DNA of 64,000 bases from positions 46,991 through 110,990 of the forward strand of contig CANJID010000004.1 of NCBI GenBank assembly GCA_947474395.1, given 5' to 3'. Shown piece by piece: positions 22,699 to 32,299 of this stretch. Both the position numbers and the translations under genes were made by a program. The first letter of the stretch is position 1; each line of letters opens with the position of its first letter. Origin of the DNA: Caulobacterales bacterium (GTDB lineage Bacteria; Pseudomonadota; Alphaproteobacteria; Caulobacterales; Caulobacteraceae). The notes under the pieces are model-generated. The model had not been told where the DNA came from. It saw only the letters and a program-made list of their open reading frames with translations, and made no database searches.

Positions 22699-24995
22699 AC
22701 GCTCCTGTCCCTGCCCCGGAGTCCGTCTCCCTCGCCCGCCGCCGCTTCCTGATCGGGGCCGGGGCCCTGGTGGTGATCGCCCCCGCCGCCGCCCATGCGG
22801 CGGGCGCCCTCAAGCCCGGCGGGGCCTCGCCCGCCGCCAAGCCGGCCCTGCATCCGGCCGAGCTCGATTCCTGGATCGCCGTCTCTCCCGACGGCACGGT
22901 CACCGCCTTCTTCGGCAAGCCCGACGTGGGCCAGGGGGTGGACGTCGCCATCGCCCAGATCGTGGCCGAGGAGCTGGACGTCCACGTGGACAAGGTCGCC
23001 GTCGTCGGCGGCGACACGGACCTGACCTGCAACCAGGGCGGGGTTTCAGGCTCGACGGGCGTGCAGATGGGCGGGCGGCAGATGCGCCTGGCCGCCGCCG
23101 AGGCCCGCCGGCTGCTGGTCGAGCAGGCAGCGGTCAAGCTGGGCGTCCCGGTCGAACGGTTGTCGGTCGATGGCGGCGTGGTCTCGGTCGTGGGCGATCC
23201 GGCCAAGCGCGTGACCTACGCCGAGCTGGTCGGCAGCGGCTATTTCCACGCCAAGCTCGAGTGGAACAACCAGATGGGCAACGGCCTGATCGCCTCAGGC
23301 AAGGCCAAGCCCAAGACCGTCGATCAGTACAGGCTGGTGGGGACCTCGGTCCCCCGCCGCGACATCGCCGGCAAGATCTTCGGGACGTTCGAGTACATCG
23401 CCGACATGAAGGTTCCCGGCATGGTCTACGGCCGGGTGATCCGCCCGCCTGTGGCCGGAGCCGTGCCTGCGTCAGTCGATGAATCCAGCATCGCCCACAT
23501 CAAGGGCGCGAAGGTGGTCCGCAAGGGCGACTTCATCGGTCTGGTGACCGACAGCGAATGGGGCACGGTGCAGGCTTCGCGGGCCCTGAAGATCACATGG
23601 TCCGACGCCAAGCCGCCGTTCTTCGACGACGCGGGGCTCTACGACTACATCCGCAAAACCCCGGCGGCCCGCAGCGACATGGGCAAGCCGGTCGGCGACT
23701 TCGACGCGGCCTTCGCCACCAAGGGGGCGCGCACCTTCGCCTTCGAATACGAGTGGCCGTTCCAGTCGCATTCCAGCATGGCGCCCGCCTGCGCCATCGC
23801 CGACGTGAAGGCGGATGGGGTGACCCTCTGGCACTCCTCGCAGAAGCCCCACGCCACCAGCGAAGGGATAGCCAAGCTCCTGGGCCGTCCGGTCGCGACG
23901 GTGCGTTCGGTCAGCGTCGCGGGCCCCGGCTCCTATGGGCGCAACGATGCGGGGGACGCGGCGGCCGACGCGGCGATCCTGTCGGCGGCGGTGGGCAAGC
24001 CGGTGCGGCTGCAGGGCGGCCGGGCCGACGGCCATGCCTGGGACCCCAAGGGCGCGGCCTCCGTGCACAAGGCGCGGGCGGCGGTGGTGGACGGCAAGAT
24101 CATCGCCTACGAGTTCATGTCCAAGGGCTTCAACCGGGCCGACGTGGCCACGGCCGAGAGCAATGCGTCGGACCTGCTCGCCGGCCAGCTCACCGGCTTC
24201 GAGGCGCCCCCCGCCTATGGCTTCGGCACGCCCGAGGAGGCCTATCAGATCCCCAACCGCCGCATGGGCTGGGAGGCGATCCCGACCCTGCTGGCCAAGG
24301 CGAGCCCCCTTCGCACCTCGCACCTGCGCGATCCCTTGGGCCCGCAGCTTCACTTCGCCAGCGAAGTCTTCATGGACGAGGTAGCCTTCGCGCTGGGGGC
24401 CGATCCGGTGGACTTTCGCCTCCGCCACCTCACCGATCCGCGCCACCGCGAGGTGATCGAGGCCGTCGCCCATGCCGGCCGCTGGGCGCCGGGACCGGCG
24501 GGCACGCGGCAGGGGGATTTCGCGGACGGGCTGACCGGGCGCGGCTTCGCCTACTCCCAGCGGGGCGACACCATCGTGGCGGTGATCGCAGACGTGGTGG
24601 TCAACCAGGAGACCGGGCGGGTGTGGCCGATCGGCTTCTACGTCGCCCACGACTGTGGCCTGATCGTCAACCCGCAGGGGCTGAAGCAGTGCATCGAGGG
24701 CAATGTGGTCCACGGCGCCAGCCGGGCCTGCAACGAGGAGGTCCGCTTCGACGCCAAGAACGTGACGAGCGTCGACTGGGCCACCTATCCGATCCTCGAC
24801 ATCATGGAGGCGCCGGAACGGATCGAGGTGATCCTGATCAACCGGCCTGAGCGCCCGCCATCAGGCGCCGGCGAGCCGTCTACCCGGCCCATCGCGGCGG
24901 CGATCTCCAACGCCATCTTCGAGGCCACCGGCAAGCGCATGCGCCGCGCGCCCTTCACCGCGGCGCGGGTCAAGGCGGCCAAGTCGCTGGTCTAG
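22695..24995 (+). CDS. Molybdopterin hydroxylase large subunit (IorB-like, Tat-exported)
   Basis: 766 residues from GTG at 22695, overlapping the upstream stop. A twin-arginine signal (LARRRFLIGAGALVVIAP) predicts export after folding with its cofactor, together with the small subunit. The molybdopterin-binding region contains GKPDVGQG, the SGSTGVQMGGRQMRLAAAEAR stretch and the catalytic Glu in GAGE (E727) followed by P-x-AAAISNAIFEATG. Xanthine dehydrogenase family, isoquinoline-oxidoreductase type, hydroxylating an N-heterocycle or aldehyde with water. Electron acceptor probably a cytochrome or quinone. No maturation gene is adjacent. Confidence 0.9.
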   Translation: MNAPVPAPESVSLARRRFLIGAGALVVIAPAAAHAAGALKPGGASPAAKPALHPAELDSWIAVSPDGTVTAFFGKPDVGQGVDVAIAQIVAEELDVHVDKVAVVGGDTDLTCNQGGVSGSTGVQMGGRQMRLAAAEARRLLVEQAAVKLGVPVERLSVDGGVVSVVGDPAKRVTYAELVGSGYFHAKLEWNNQMGNGLIASGKAKPKTVDQYRLVGTSVPRRDIAGKIFGTFEYIADMKVPGMVYGRVIRPPVAGAVPASVDESSIAHIKGAKVVRKGDFIGLVTDSEWGTVQASRALKITWSDAKPPFFDDAGLYDYIRKTPAARSDMGKPVGDFDAAFATKGARTFAFEYEWPFQSHSSMAPACAIADVKADGVTLWHSSQKPHATSEGIAKLLGRPVATVRSVSVAGPGSYGRNDAGDAAADAAILSAAVGKPVRLQGGRADGHAWDPKGAASVHKARAAVVDGKIIAYEFMSKGFNRADVATAESNASDLLAGQLTGFEAPPAYGFGTPEEAYQIPNRRMGWEAIPTLLAKASPLRTSHLRDPLGPQLHFASEVFMDEVAFALGADPVDFRLRHLTDPRHREVIEAVAHAGRWAPGPAGTRQGDFADGLTGRGFAYSQRGDTIVAVIADVVVNQETGRVWPIGFYVAHDCGLIVNPQGLKQCIEGNVVHGASRACNEEVRFDAKNVTSVDWATYPILDIMEAPERIEVILINRPERPPSGAGEPSTRPIAAAISNAIFEATGKRMRRAPFTAARVKAAKSLV

Positions 24996-25726
24996 TTCAC
25001 GAGCCCGGCCGACAGGTTGATGGTCAGGGCCAGGATCACGGTGTTGAAGAGGAAGGCCACGACCCCGTGCACCGTGCCGATGCGGCGCAGGGTGCGGGAG
25101 GTGAAGGCGATGTCCGCCGTCTGGCAGGCGACGCCGATGATCACCGCGAAGTGCAGGAAGTCCCAGTAGTCGGGGGCGTTCTCGCCGGGGAACTTCAGCC
25201 CGCCGCGGGTCGGCCCGCCGGGCTCGTGGTCCGCATCGCCGTAGAACTCGTGGGCGTAGTGGAAGCAGAATATCATCTGCACGAACAGCCACGAGGCCGC
25301 CACGGTCACGAAGGCGAGGACGATCCTGGCCGCCTTGTCCAAGCCGTGGTCATGCTGGGCCAGGGAGAGCTCCAGGCCGACGGCGACGAGGCTGGCGCCC
25401 GCCGCGGCGAGCGAGAGAGTGATGATGAAGCCGCGGCCCTCATCCTGGTCGGCCGCCCGCGCCTTGATGCCCTCCGCGTCGGTCCCGCGCATGAAGAGCA
25501 GGCAGCTGACGATGATGAAGATGCAGGCCGTGTCCCAGGCCAGGATGAACCGGGTGGGCAGGCTGAAGGCGTTGGGCGTCAGCCACAGGCCAAGGGCGAC
25601 CGCGATCCCCAGGGCCATCCCGCCCAGCAGCCTCGGGCGGGGGGCGAAGGGCCCGAGCATCCGGCGCAGCCCTGTCCGCGGCTTGCGGAGGACGGCAGGG
25701 GCTTTGGCGGCGGGTTTACGGGCCAT
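24992..25726 (-). CDS. DUF1345 membrane protein
   Basis: 244 residues from ATG at 25726. A basic N-terminus is followed by about five membrane segments. The conserved FCFHYAHEFYGD segment and the final YWDFLHFAVIIGVACQTADIAFTSRTLRR identify DUF1345, an inner-membrane family of unknown role. Its stop overlaps that of the convergent hydroxylase gene at a CTAG. Confidence 0.88.
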   Translation of the reverse strand: MARKPAAKAPAVLRKPRTGLRRMLGPFAPRPRLLGGMALGIAVALGLWLTPNAFSLPTRFILAWDTACIFIIVSCLLFMRGTDAEGIKARAADQDEGRGFIITLSLAAAGASLVAVGLELSLAQHDHGLDKAARIVLAFVTVAASWLFVQMIFCFHYAHEFYGDADHEPGGPTRGGLKFPGENAPDYWDFLHFAVIIGVACQTADIAFTSRTLRRIGTVHGVVAFLFNTVILALTINLSAGLVN

Positions 25727-25821
25727 GCCCAGGTGTAGGCCCGAAGCTTGAGTCGCGGAACGGCGGCGAATTTTGCGCAACGGCGGTAGCGGTCACGCTC
25801 CCGACGCGCCAGGATCGGCGC

Positions 25822-27279
25822 ATGAGCACGCCCGAGCACCGCGCCGCCGCGGCCGTCGACCAGCTGGAGGCCGAATACGAGGCGGCGGTCACGGCCCTGC
25901 GCCGCGCCCTGAAGACCTATCTGGAGACCGGGACACCCCCCGATCCGGGCCTGCGGGCCCAGGGCGCCTTCGCCTATCCGGAGCTGCGCCTGACCCATAC
26001 GCCGGAGGGCCGGCGGCGGAAGGTGTCGCGCGCCTACGCCACCCTGCCGCGGAGCGGAGTCTGGACCACGACCATCACCCGGCCCGCCCTGTTCCGGCCC
26101 TATCTGATCGAGCAGCTCACCCTGCTGCTGAACGACTTCCCGATCGAGCTTTCGGTAGTGCGCTCCCGCCAGGAAATCCCCTTCCCCTATGTGCTGGACG
26201 GCTCGATCGACCTGAACGCCGCGGACGTGCGCTCGGACGATCTGGCCCAGCACTTCCCGGCCACCGAGCTGGCCTTCATCGGCGATGAGATCGCCGACGG
26301 CCAGTGGCGCGGCCTCGACGAGCCGTTCCAGCCGCTGGCCCTGTTCGACGGCCTGCGCACCGACTTCTCCCTGGCGCGGCTGGCCCACTACACGGGCACG
26401 CCCGCCGAGCACGCCCAGTCCTATGTGCTCTTCACCAACTACCACCGTTACGTGGACGCCTTCGTCCGCTGGGGCTGCGAGGAGCTGGCCAAGCCCGGCA
26501 GCCGCTACACCAGCCTGTCCTGCGCCGGGCAGGTGGTGGTGACCAAGGATACGCCCAACCCGGAGGAGGCGGTGGCCAACGGGGCGTGGCGCCGCCACCA
26601 GATGCCCGCCTACCACCTGACCACAGCGGCCGGGGACGGGGTCAGCCTGATCAACATCGGCGTCGGTCCCTCCAACGCCAAGACCATCTGCGATCACCTT
26701 GCTGTCCTGAGGCCCCAGGCATGGCTGATGATCGGCCACTGTGGGGGCCTGCGCGACACCCAGACCATCGGCGACTACGTCCTGGCCCACGCCTACCTGC
26801 GCGACGACCATGTGCTGGACGAGGTGCTGCCGCCGGAAATCCCGGTGCCCTCGATCGCGGAGGTGCAGCGCGCCCTCTACGACGCGGCCAAGCAGGTGAG
26901 CGGCGAGGACGGGGCGGCCCTGAAGCGGCGCTTACGCACCGGCACGGTGGTGACCACCGACGACCGGAACTGGGAGCTGCGCTACACCCACTCGTCCCTG
27001 CGCTTCAACCTCAGCCGGGCCGTCGGCATCGACATGGAGAGCGCCACGGTGGCGGCCCAGGGCTACCGCTTCCGCGTGCCCTACGGCACCCTGCTCTGCG
27101 TCTCCGACAAGCCCCTGCACGGGGAGATCAAGCTGCCCGGCCAAGCCAACGCCTTCTACGAGCGCGCCATCGGCCAGCACCTGCAGATCGGTCTCGTGGC
27201 GGTGGACCTGCTGCGCGCCGAGGGCGCGAACCTGCATTCCCGTAAGCTCAGGAGCTTCGACGAGCCGCCGTTCCGCTGA
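25822..27279 (+). CDS. amn: AMP nucleosidase
   Basis: 485 residues, the length of the E. coli enzyme. The N-terminal half is the Amn-specific domain (YPELRLTH, SRAYATLPRSGVWTTTITRP). The C-terminal half is the purine nucleoside phosphorylase fold with INIGVGPSNAKTICDHLAVLRP, MIGHCGGLRDTQTIGDYVLAHAYLRDDHVLD and AVGIDMESATVAAQGYRFRVPYGTLLCVSDKPLHGEIKLPG. Hydrolyses AMP to adenine and ribose 5-phosphate in the cytoplasm, as purine salvage or AMP-pool control. A convergent nucleoside transporter follows. Confidence 0.95.
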   Translation: MSTPEHRAAAAVDQLEAEYEAAVTALRRALKTYLETGTPPDPGLRAQGAFAYPELRLTHTPEGRRRKVSRAYATLPRSGVWTTTITRPALFRPYLIEQLTLLLNDFPIELSVVRSRQEIPFPYVLDGSIDLNAADVRSDDLAQHFPATELAFIGDEIADGQWRGLDEPFQPLALFDGLRTDFSLARLAHYTGTPAEHAQSYVLFTNYHRYVDAFVRWGCEELAKPGSRYTSLSCAGQVVVTKDTPNPEEAVANGAWRRHQMPAYHLTTAAGDGVSLINIGVGPSNAKTICDHLAVLRPQAWLMIGHCGGLRDTQTIGDYVLAHAYLRDDHVLDEVLPPEIPVPSIAEVQRALYDAAKQVSGEDGAALKRRLRTGTVVTTDDRNWELRYTHSSLRFNLSRAVGIDMESATVAAQGYRFRVPYGTLLCVSDKPLHGEIKLPGQANAFYERAIGQHLQIGLVAVDLLRAEGANLHSRKLRSFDEPPFR

Positions 27280-27293
27280 TCCCCCTCCTAAAT

Positions 27294-27320
27294 CCGCTCG
27301 CCGGGGTGAGCGGGTTTTAT
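27294..27320 (+). terminator. Intrinsic terminator of amn
   Basis: CCGCTC (27294-27299) and GAGCGG (27308-27313) form the stem, followed by GTTTTATT. It overlaps the last codons of the convergent nucleoside transporter gene. Confidence 0.7.
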
Positions 27321-28693
27321 TGGGATGGCGTGGCCGTCAGGGTCGGCGGGGTCGTGTTCGACGGAGGGGGCGGGTTCGGGGCGGGAACCGGCGTCGGGGC
27401 CTGCAGGCGGGGCGCGGGCTTGGCGTCGCCGAAGATCGAGTCCGGGATCGTCCCCACCACCGAGGCGGTCATGCAGGTGGCCAGGAACCCGGCCAGGAGG
27501 GCCTTCCAGATCAGGCTGGCGACCTCGACCCGACGGTCCGGCATCAGGACGCTCAGGCCCGAGACCGTGATCCCCACCGAGCCGACATTGGCGAAGCCGC
27601 AGATGGCGTAGGTCATGATCATGCGGGTGCGCTCTGAGAGGGTCGCGTCCTTGGCCAGGTCCACGAAGGCGATGATCTCGGTCAGCACCAGCTTCTCGCC
27701 CAGGAGGCGGCCTGCGCGAGGCGCCTCGCTCCAGGGGATGCCGAGGGTCCAGCCCAAGGGCGCAAACAGGACGCCGAGGATGCGCTGCACCGTGACCGGC
27801 TCTCCCCCGAAGGCGGGGAATATGCCCAGCACCCCGTTGGCCAGGGCCACGAAGGCCACGAACACGATCAGGGTGGCGCCGATGTTCAGGGCCACCTGCA
27901 GCCCGTCCATCACCCCGGTGGAGATGGCGTCCAGCGCCGAGGAGTAGAGCAGCATCGACGAGTAGTCGGCGTTCTCGCCGCCCTCGCCAGCTTTCTCCGG
28001 CACGATGATGCGGGCCAGGAGGATGCCGGCCGGGGCGGACAGGACCGCTGCGGTGAGGATGTGGGCGCCGGCGTTGGGCAGGGCGTCCTTCAGGATGGTG
28101 GCGTAGGCGACCATGGTCGAGCCGGCGACGGTCGCCAGCCCCAGGGTCATCATCAGGAAGACCTCGGAGCGGCTGAGCTTGTCGAGGTAGCCCTTGATGA
28201 CGATGGCGCACTCGACGTTGCCGAGGAAGATGTTCACCGCCGCCGCCAGGGCCGAGGCGCCGCCGAGGCCGAGGGTGCGCTGGAACACGAAGCCGAAGCC
28301 GCGGATCACCCACTTCAGCACTTTCCAGTGCCAGAGCAGGGCCGACAGGGCCGAGATCACCAGGATCAGGGGCAGGACCTGGAAGGCGAAGACGAAGGGC
28401 ACGCTGCCCTGCGGCATGGGGAAGGGCTGGGAGCCGCCGGCAAGGTAGCCGAACACGAACTGCGCCCCTTGCGCGCCCGCCGAGGCCAGGCCGTCGACGC
28501 CGCTGTTGAGGGTCAGCAGCACCCCGCGCGAGGCGGGCAGGCCGAACAGCAGCAGCACCAGGATGAACTGCAGGGCGATGGCGCCGAGCGCGAGCCGCCA
28601 GGGAAAGCGCCGGCGGTTCTCCGACACTGCCCAGCACAGGGCCATGGGCAAGGCGAGGCCGATCAGGCTCTGAGCGTTTTGCGCGGTGAACAT
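27317..28693 (-). CDS. Concentrative nucleoside transporter (NupC/CNT family)
   Basis: 458 residues from ATG at 28693 with a GGGGGGAGG ribosome site; the frame is open upstream but that part reads as low-complexity RNA. About ten membrane segments, an LxSFGxxxR-like LLFGLPASRGVL, a NIFLGNVECAIVIKGYL segment and YAICGFANVGSVGI, which are CNT hallmarks. Imports nucleosides with Na+ or H+. A Pro/Thr-rich cytoplasmic tail (about 40 residues) is unusual. With the convergent amn gene it forms a purine salvage pair. Confidence 0.9.
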   Translation of the reverse strand: MFTAQNAQSLIGLALPMALCWAVSENRRRFPWRLALGAIALQFILVLLLFGLPASRGVLLTLNSGVDGLASAGAQGAQFVFGYLAGGSQPFPMPQGSVPFVFAFQVLPLILVISALSALLWHWKVLKWVIRGFGFVFQRTLGLGGASALAAAVNIFLGNVECAIVIKGYLDKLSRSEVFLMMTLGLATVAGSTMVAYATILKDALPNAGAHILTAAVLSAPAGILLARIIVPEKAGEGGENADYSSMLLYSSALDAISTGVMDGLQVALNIGATLIVFVAFVALANGVLGIFPAFGGEPVTVQRILGVLFAPLGWTLGIPWSEAPRAGRLLGEKLVLTEIIAFVDLAKDATLSERTRMIMTYAICGFANVGSVGITVSGLSVLMPDRRVEVASLIWKALLAGFLATCMTASVVGTIPDSIFGDAKPAPRLQAPTPVPAPNPPPPSNTTPPTLTATPSQ

Positions 28694-28932
28694 CCAGCCT
28701 CCCCCCGGAGCGGGCTCGCCCCCTATGCCATGACCTCCGCGCCGGTTTTGCAACAGCCAATCAGGGCTCGGGGAGAAGCGCCGCGCCGGCGCCCGATCCC
28801 TGGGCGATTTTCCCGCGACGGGCTTTTTGCAGTCTTTCGTGAAAACCCAACGGACGGGCGCCAGGAGCGCCCGTAGAAATTGCACCGTCTCGCCGCCCAC
28901 GGGCGAGCCGGCCGCCCTGAGAGGTGAGTTCG

Positions 28933-29694
28933 GTGATATCGGCGCTGCGTCATCTGTCCCCGAGGGGAAGCGAGGCGGCGCTGAAGCGGTTCGGCGCCCT
29001 CGCCGATCTGACCGCGACCGAAATTGCCCTCGTCCGGGCGGCGGCCGAAGAGGTGGAGATCGCCCCGGCCGGAACCGAGATCCAGCGCGAAGGCGAGCCC
29101 GTCCGCCGGCCGCGCCTGATCCTTTCCGGATGGGCCTGCAGGCAACGGGTCCTGGCTGACGGGCGGCGGCAGATCTTCGGCTTCGTGGTGGCGGGCGATT
29201 TGATCGGCCTCAGCCTCCTGCCCTCGCCCCGGGGCGCCGCCGACCTTCCGGCGCCGGGCGCGACCCTGGCCATAACCTCCCTGGTCACCTGTGACGCCAC
29301 GGGCCTGCGCCAGGCGGCCCTCGACGGCGATCAGGCGCATGCGGGCATCGCCCGGGCGCTGTCCGAAGCGGTCCGCCGGGAACGGGACCATCTCCTCGAC
29401 CATGTGGTGCGGCTCGGCCGGCTGACGGCCTACGAGCGGATCGGGGACCTGCTCCTGGAGCTGTACGCCCGTTTGTCCGCGGTCGGCCTGGCGGGGGGAG
29501 GGGAGTTTCCGATGCCCCTGACCCAGGAGCTGCTGGCCGACTCCCTCGGGCTGAGCGTGGTCCACCTAAACCGGGTGTTGCAGCAGTACCGGCGGGCCGG
29601 ATTGCTGACGATCCGCTCGGGGCGGGTCACCCTGCTGAAGCCGGAGGCGGTCGTCGTCGCGGCGGGGCGCAGCCCCTCCAACGCCGTGGCCTGA
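28933..29694 (+). CDS. Crp/Fnr family transcriptional regulator
   Basis: 253 residues from GTG at 28933, chosen because GAGAGG lies eight bases upstream; a GTG at 28924 is the alternative. The N-terminal domain is a cyclic-nucleotide-binding-type beta roll (EIAPAGTEIQREGEPVRRPRLILSGWACR) and the C-terminal HTH_Crp has FPMPLTQELLADSLGLSVVHLNRVLQQYRRAGLLTIRSGRVTL. No Fnr cysteine cluster is seen, so the effector is unknown. Probably controls nearby dehydrogenase genes; it lies 61 bases upstream of the cytochrome-PQQ dehydrogenase. Confidence 0.88.
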   Translation: MISALRHLSPRGSEAALKRFGALADLTATEIALVRAAAEEVEIAPAGTEIQREGEPVRRPRLILSGWACRQRVLADGRRQIFGFVVAGDLIGLSLLPSPRGAADLPAPGATLAITSLVTCDATGLRQAALDGDQAHAGIARALSEAVRRERDHLLDHVVRLGRLTAYERIGDLLLELYARLSAVGLAGGGEFPMPLTQELLADSLGLSVVHLNRVLQQYRRAGLLTIRSGRVTLLKPEAVVVAAGRSPSNAVA

Positions 29695-29755
29695 GGCTTT
29701 TCCTTTACGGCAGCCTCGTCTTCCCGCGAAATGCGTCAAAAGACGGGGGAAGCGG

Positions 29756-31633
29756 ATGAACAGGCGGGTTTGGACTTGGGGCGTCGCGGCCCTGGCCGCG
29801 GGCGCGCTCGCCCTGGGCTCGGTGTTCGCAGTCGGCGGCGCGCGGGCGCAGGGCGCGGCGGTTCCCCTGACCACGGTTTCCACGGAGCAGGGTTTCGGCC
29901 TTTTCCAGCAGAAGTGCCTGGGCTGCCACGGCAACAAACTGGTCGCGCCCGCCGCGCCCGCGCCCGACACCCTGCGTTCCATGGCCCCCGAGCGGATCTA
30001 TGAGGCCCTGACCGTCGGGCCGATGAAGTCGGTGGGCGACACCCTCACCGACCCCCAGCGCCGCCAGGTTTCCGAATCCATCGCCGGCCGCCTGTTCGGC
30101 TCGACCAGCCAGGGCGACGCCAAGGACATGCCCAACCGCTGCAAGGCCAACCCGGCCTACCGTATCGCCGGAACCCGCTGGAACGGCTGGGGCGCGGACA
30201 CCCGCAACACGCGCTTTCAAAGCGCCGCCAGCGCGGGAATGACGGCCAGCGACCTGCCCAAGCTGAAGCTGAAGTGGGCCTTCGGCCTGCCCAATTCGAC
30301 CTCGTCCTACAGCCAGCCGACCATGGTCGGCGGACGGGTGTTCATCGGCACGGACACGGGCAACATCTATTCCATCGATGCGGAGACGGGCTGCGTCTAC
30401 TGGTCGTTCCGAGCCATCGCGGGCGTGCGGGCCGCCCCGGTGATCGGGCCGGGCAAGGCGGGGCCGGTTCTCTACGTCGGGGACCTGCGCGCCCACTTCT
30501 ACGCCCTGGACGCCCGCACCGGCCGCCAGCTCTGGATGAACCGTGTCGAGACCAACTTCACCCAGCGGGTGACGGCGGGGGCGACCCTCTACAACGGCGT
30601 CGTCTATGTGCCGATCTCCGCCTGGGAGGAGTTCTCCGCCAAGGTGCTGGACTACGGATGCTGCACGGCGCGGGGCGCTGTCGCGGCCCTGGATGCTGCG
30701 ACGGGCAAGCGCCTCTGGAAGACCGTGGTGATCCCCGGGCCTCTCAAAGCCACCCGCAAGAACAGCCAGGGCGTCCAGCAGTACGGCCCGGCGGGCGGGG
30801 CGGTGTGGAACACGCCTGCCGTCGATCCCAAGCTGGGGCGCATCTACTTCGGCACCGGCGACGGCACGACCTATCCGGCGGCCCCGACCATCGATTCGGT
30901 CATGGCGCTGGACATGAAGACGGGCAAGGTGCGCTGGAGCTACCAGGCTCACGCCAAGGACAGCTTCCTGGTGGGCTGCCGGCCGGACCAGGGCCCGACG
31001 GACAACTGCCCCACGGTGCAGGGGCCGGACTGGGACATCCCGGCCTCGGTGATCCTGAAGGACCTGCCGGGCGGCAAGCGGACGATCCTGGTCGGCACCA
31101 AGCCCGGCGACATCCTGGCCCTCGATCCGGACCGGGGCGGCAAGCTGATCTGGCGCACGAACATCCGTGGCGGCCCGCCGATCGGCGACGGCCCGCAGAT
31201 GCACCCCGGCGGCATCGGCGTGCAGTGGGGCGGGGCGGCGGATGCGGACACCGTCTACTACGGCCTGCGCGGCGGCGGAGCGGGGGCGATGAAGATCGCC
31301 ACCGGCGAGCGGGTCTGGTTCAACGACCTCGACGCTAGGGCCGGGCCGGGCGATCCGATCAACCACGGGGCGGCGGCCACGGGCATTCCCGGGGCGGCCA
31401 TCTTCGCCGGCGGCGACGGGCGGATCACGGCCCTCTCCACCAAGGATGGCTCCAAGCTCTGGAGCATCGAGACGGCGCGCACCTTCGACACGGTCAACAA
31501 GGTCCCGGCCCACGGGGGCTCGCTGATCTCCAGCGGCGTGACGGTGGCGGACGGGATGATGTTCATCGGCTCCGGCTACGCCGTGAACGGCGGCGCGCCC
31601 GGCAATGTGCTCCTGGCCTATTCCATCAAGTGA
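29756..31633 (+). CDS. Cytochrome c-PQQ dehydrogenase (polyvinyl-alcohol-dehydrogenase-like)
   Basis: 625 residues with a signal peptide (ends GGARAQG). An N-terminal cytochrome c domain holds CLGCH (C54, C57, H58). A quinoprotein propeller follows with WNGWGADTRNTRFQ, repeated A-x-TGK motifs and an adjacent cysteine pair in YGCCTARG (about 301-302). The heme-first order is that of polyvinyl alcohol dehydrogenase, unlike the heme-last type II alcohol dehydrogenases. Periplasmic oxidation of a secondary or polymeric alcohol with internal electron transfer is inferred. A secreted SnoaL gene follows after 12 bases. Confidence 0.88.
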   Translation: MNRRVWTWGVAALAAGALALGSVFAVGGARAQGAAVPLTTVSTEQGFGLFQQKCLGCHGNKLVAPAAPAPDTLRSMAPERIYEALTVGPMKSVGDTLTDPQRRQVSESIAGRLFGSTSQGDAKDMPNRCKANPAYRIAGTRWNGWGADTRNTRFQSAASAGMTASDLPKLKLKWAFGLPNSTSSYSQPTMVGGRVFIGTDTGNIYSIDAETGCVYWSFRAIAGVRAAPVIGPGKAGPVLYVGDLRAHFYALDARTGRQLWMNRVETNFTQRVTAGATLYNGVVYVPISAWEEFSAKVLDYGCCTARGAVAALDAATGKRLWKTVVIPGPLKATRKNSQGVQQYGPAGGAVWNTPAVDPKLGRIYFGTGDGTTYPAAPTIDSVMALDMKTGKVRWSYQAHAKDSFLVGCRPDQGPTDNCPTVQGPDWDIPASVILKDLPGGKRTILVGTKPGDILALDPDRGGKLIWRTNIRGGPPIGDGPQMHPGGIGVQWGGAADADTVYYGLRGGGAGAMKIATGERVWFNDLDARAGPGDPINHGAAATGIPGAAIFAGGDGRITALSTKDGSKLWSIETARTFDTVNKVPAHGGSLISSGVTVADGMMFIGSGYAVNGGAPGNVLLAYSIK

Positions 31634-31645
31634 GGGAGAAGACGC

Positions 31646-32206
31646 ATGAGACGTCAAACCATCGTGGCCCTCGCGGGCTTCTGCGCGCTCACCGTCACGG
31701 CGGCCGGCCAGTCGCAAGCCGCCGCGCGCCGCCCCGCCGCAAGCCTGGCGGCCCGGCTGCAGGTGCTGGAGGACCGGGCGGCCATCGAGGACCTGCTTGA
31801 GAGCTATACGGCCGCGCTCGATTCCTCGAACTGGAACGCCTACGCCGACGTCTTCGCCAAGGACGGCAAGCTCGACTGGATCGGCCAGACGATGAACGGG
31901 CGCGAGGCGATCCGCAGCCGCATGGCTCAGGTGGTGCTGGCGACGCCGAGGCGTGCGGGTGTGGCCGCCCCGGCCGGCGCCGGCGGCGCGGGCCGCAATC
32001 CGCAGCGGCACATCCTCTCCAACATCCAGATCAAGGTCGACGGCGACCATGCAACAACCGCCGCCCGCTGGACCCTGATCGTGCAGCTTCCGGATGGGAA
32101 GGACGCGGTCGACTCCACCGGCCGCTACGCCGACCAGCTCGTCCGCGAGAACGGCCAGTGGAAGTTCGCCCACCGCATCATCTCGGGGGACATCCCGATT
32201 TCGTAG
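31646..32206 (+). CDS. Secreted SnoaL-like protein after the PQQ dehydrogenase
   Basis: 186 residues: signal peptide (ends GQSQAAA), then one NTF2-like module with LEDRAAIEDLLESYTAALDSSNWNAYADVFAKDGKLDWIGQ, RNPQRHILSNIQIKVDGDHATTAARWTLIVQ and a final ENGQWKFAHRIISGDIP. A Gly/Ala loop (AAPAGAGGAGRN) interrupts the middle. It lacks the NPVTG tail of the other secreted families. Twelve bases after the dehydrogenase and probably co-transcribed; another case of a SnoaL-like protein paired with a redox enzyme. Confidence 0.82.
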   Translation: MRRQTIVALAGFCALTVTAAGQSQAAARRPAASLAARLQVLEDRAAIEDLLESYTAALDSSNWNAYADVFAKDGKLDWIGQTMNGREAIRSRMAQVVLATPRRAGVAAPAGAGGAGRNPQRHILSNIQIKVDGDHATTAARWTLIVQLPDGKDAVDSTGRYADQLVRENGQWKFAHRIISGDIPIS

Positions 32207-32299
32207 GGCGGCGGCGGATCGCCTTGGAGCGGGGCGCGTTCTTCGACCGTGGCTGGGGTTGCGAGTTCCTGCTCGCGCCCCGGTGACGGAGATGAAGTC

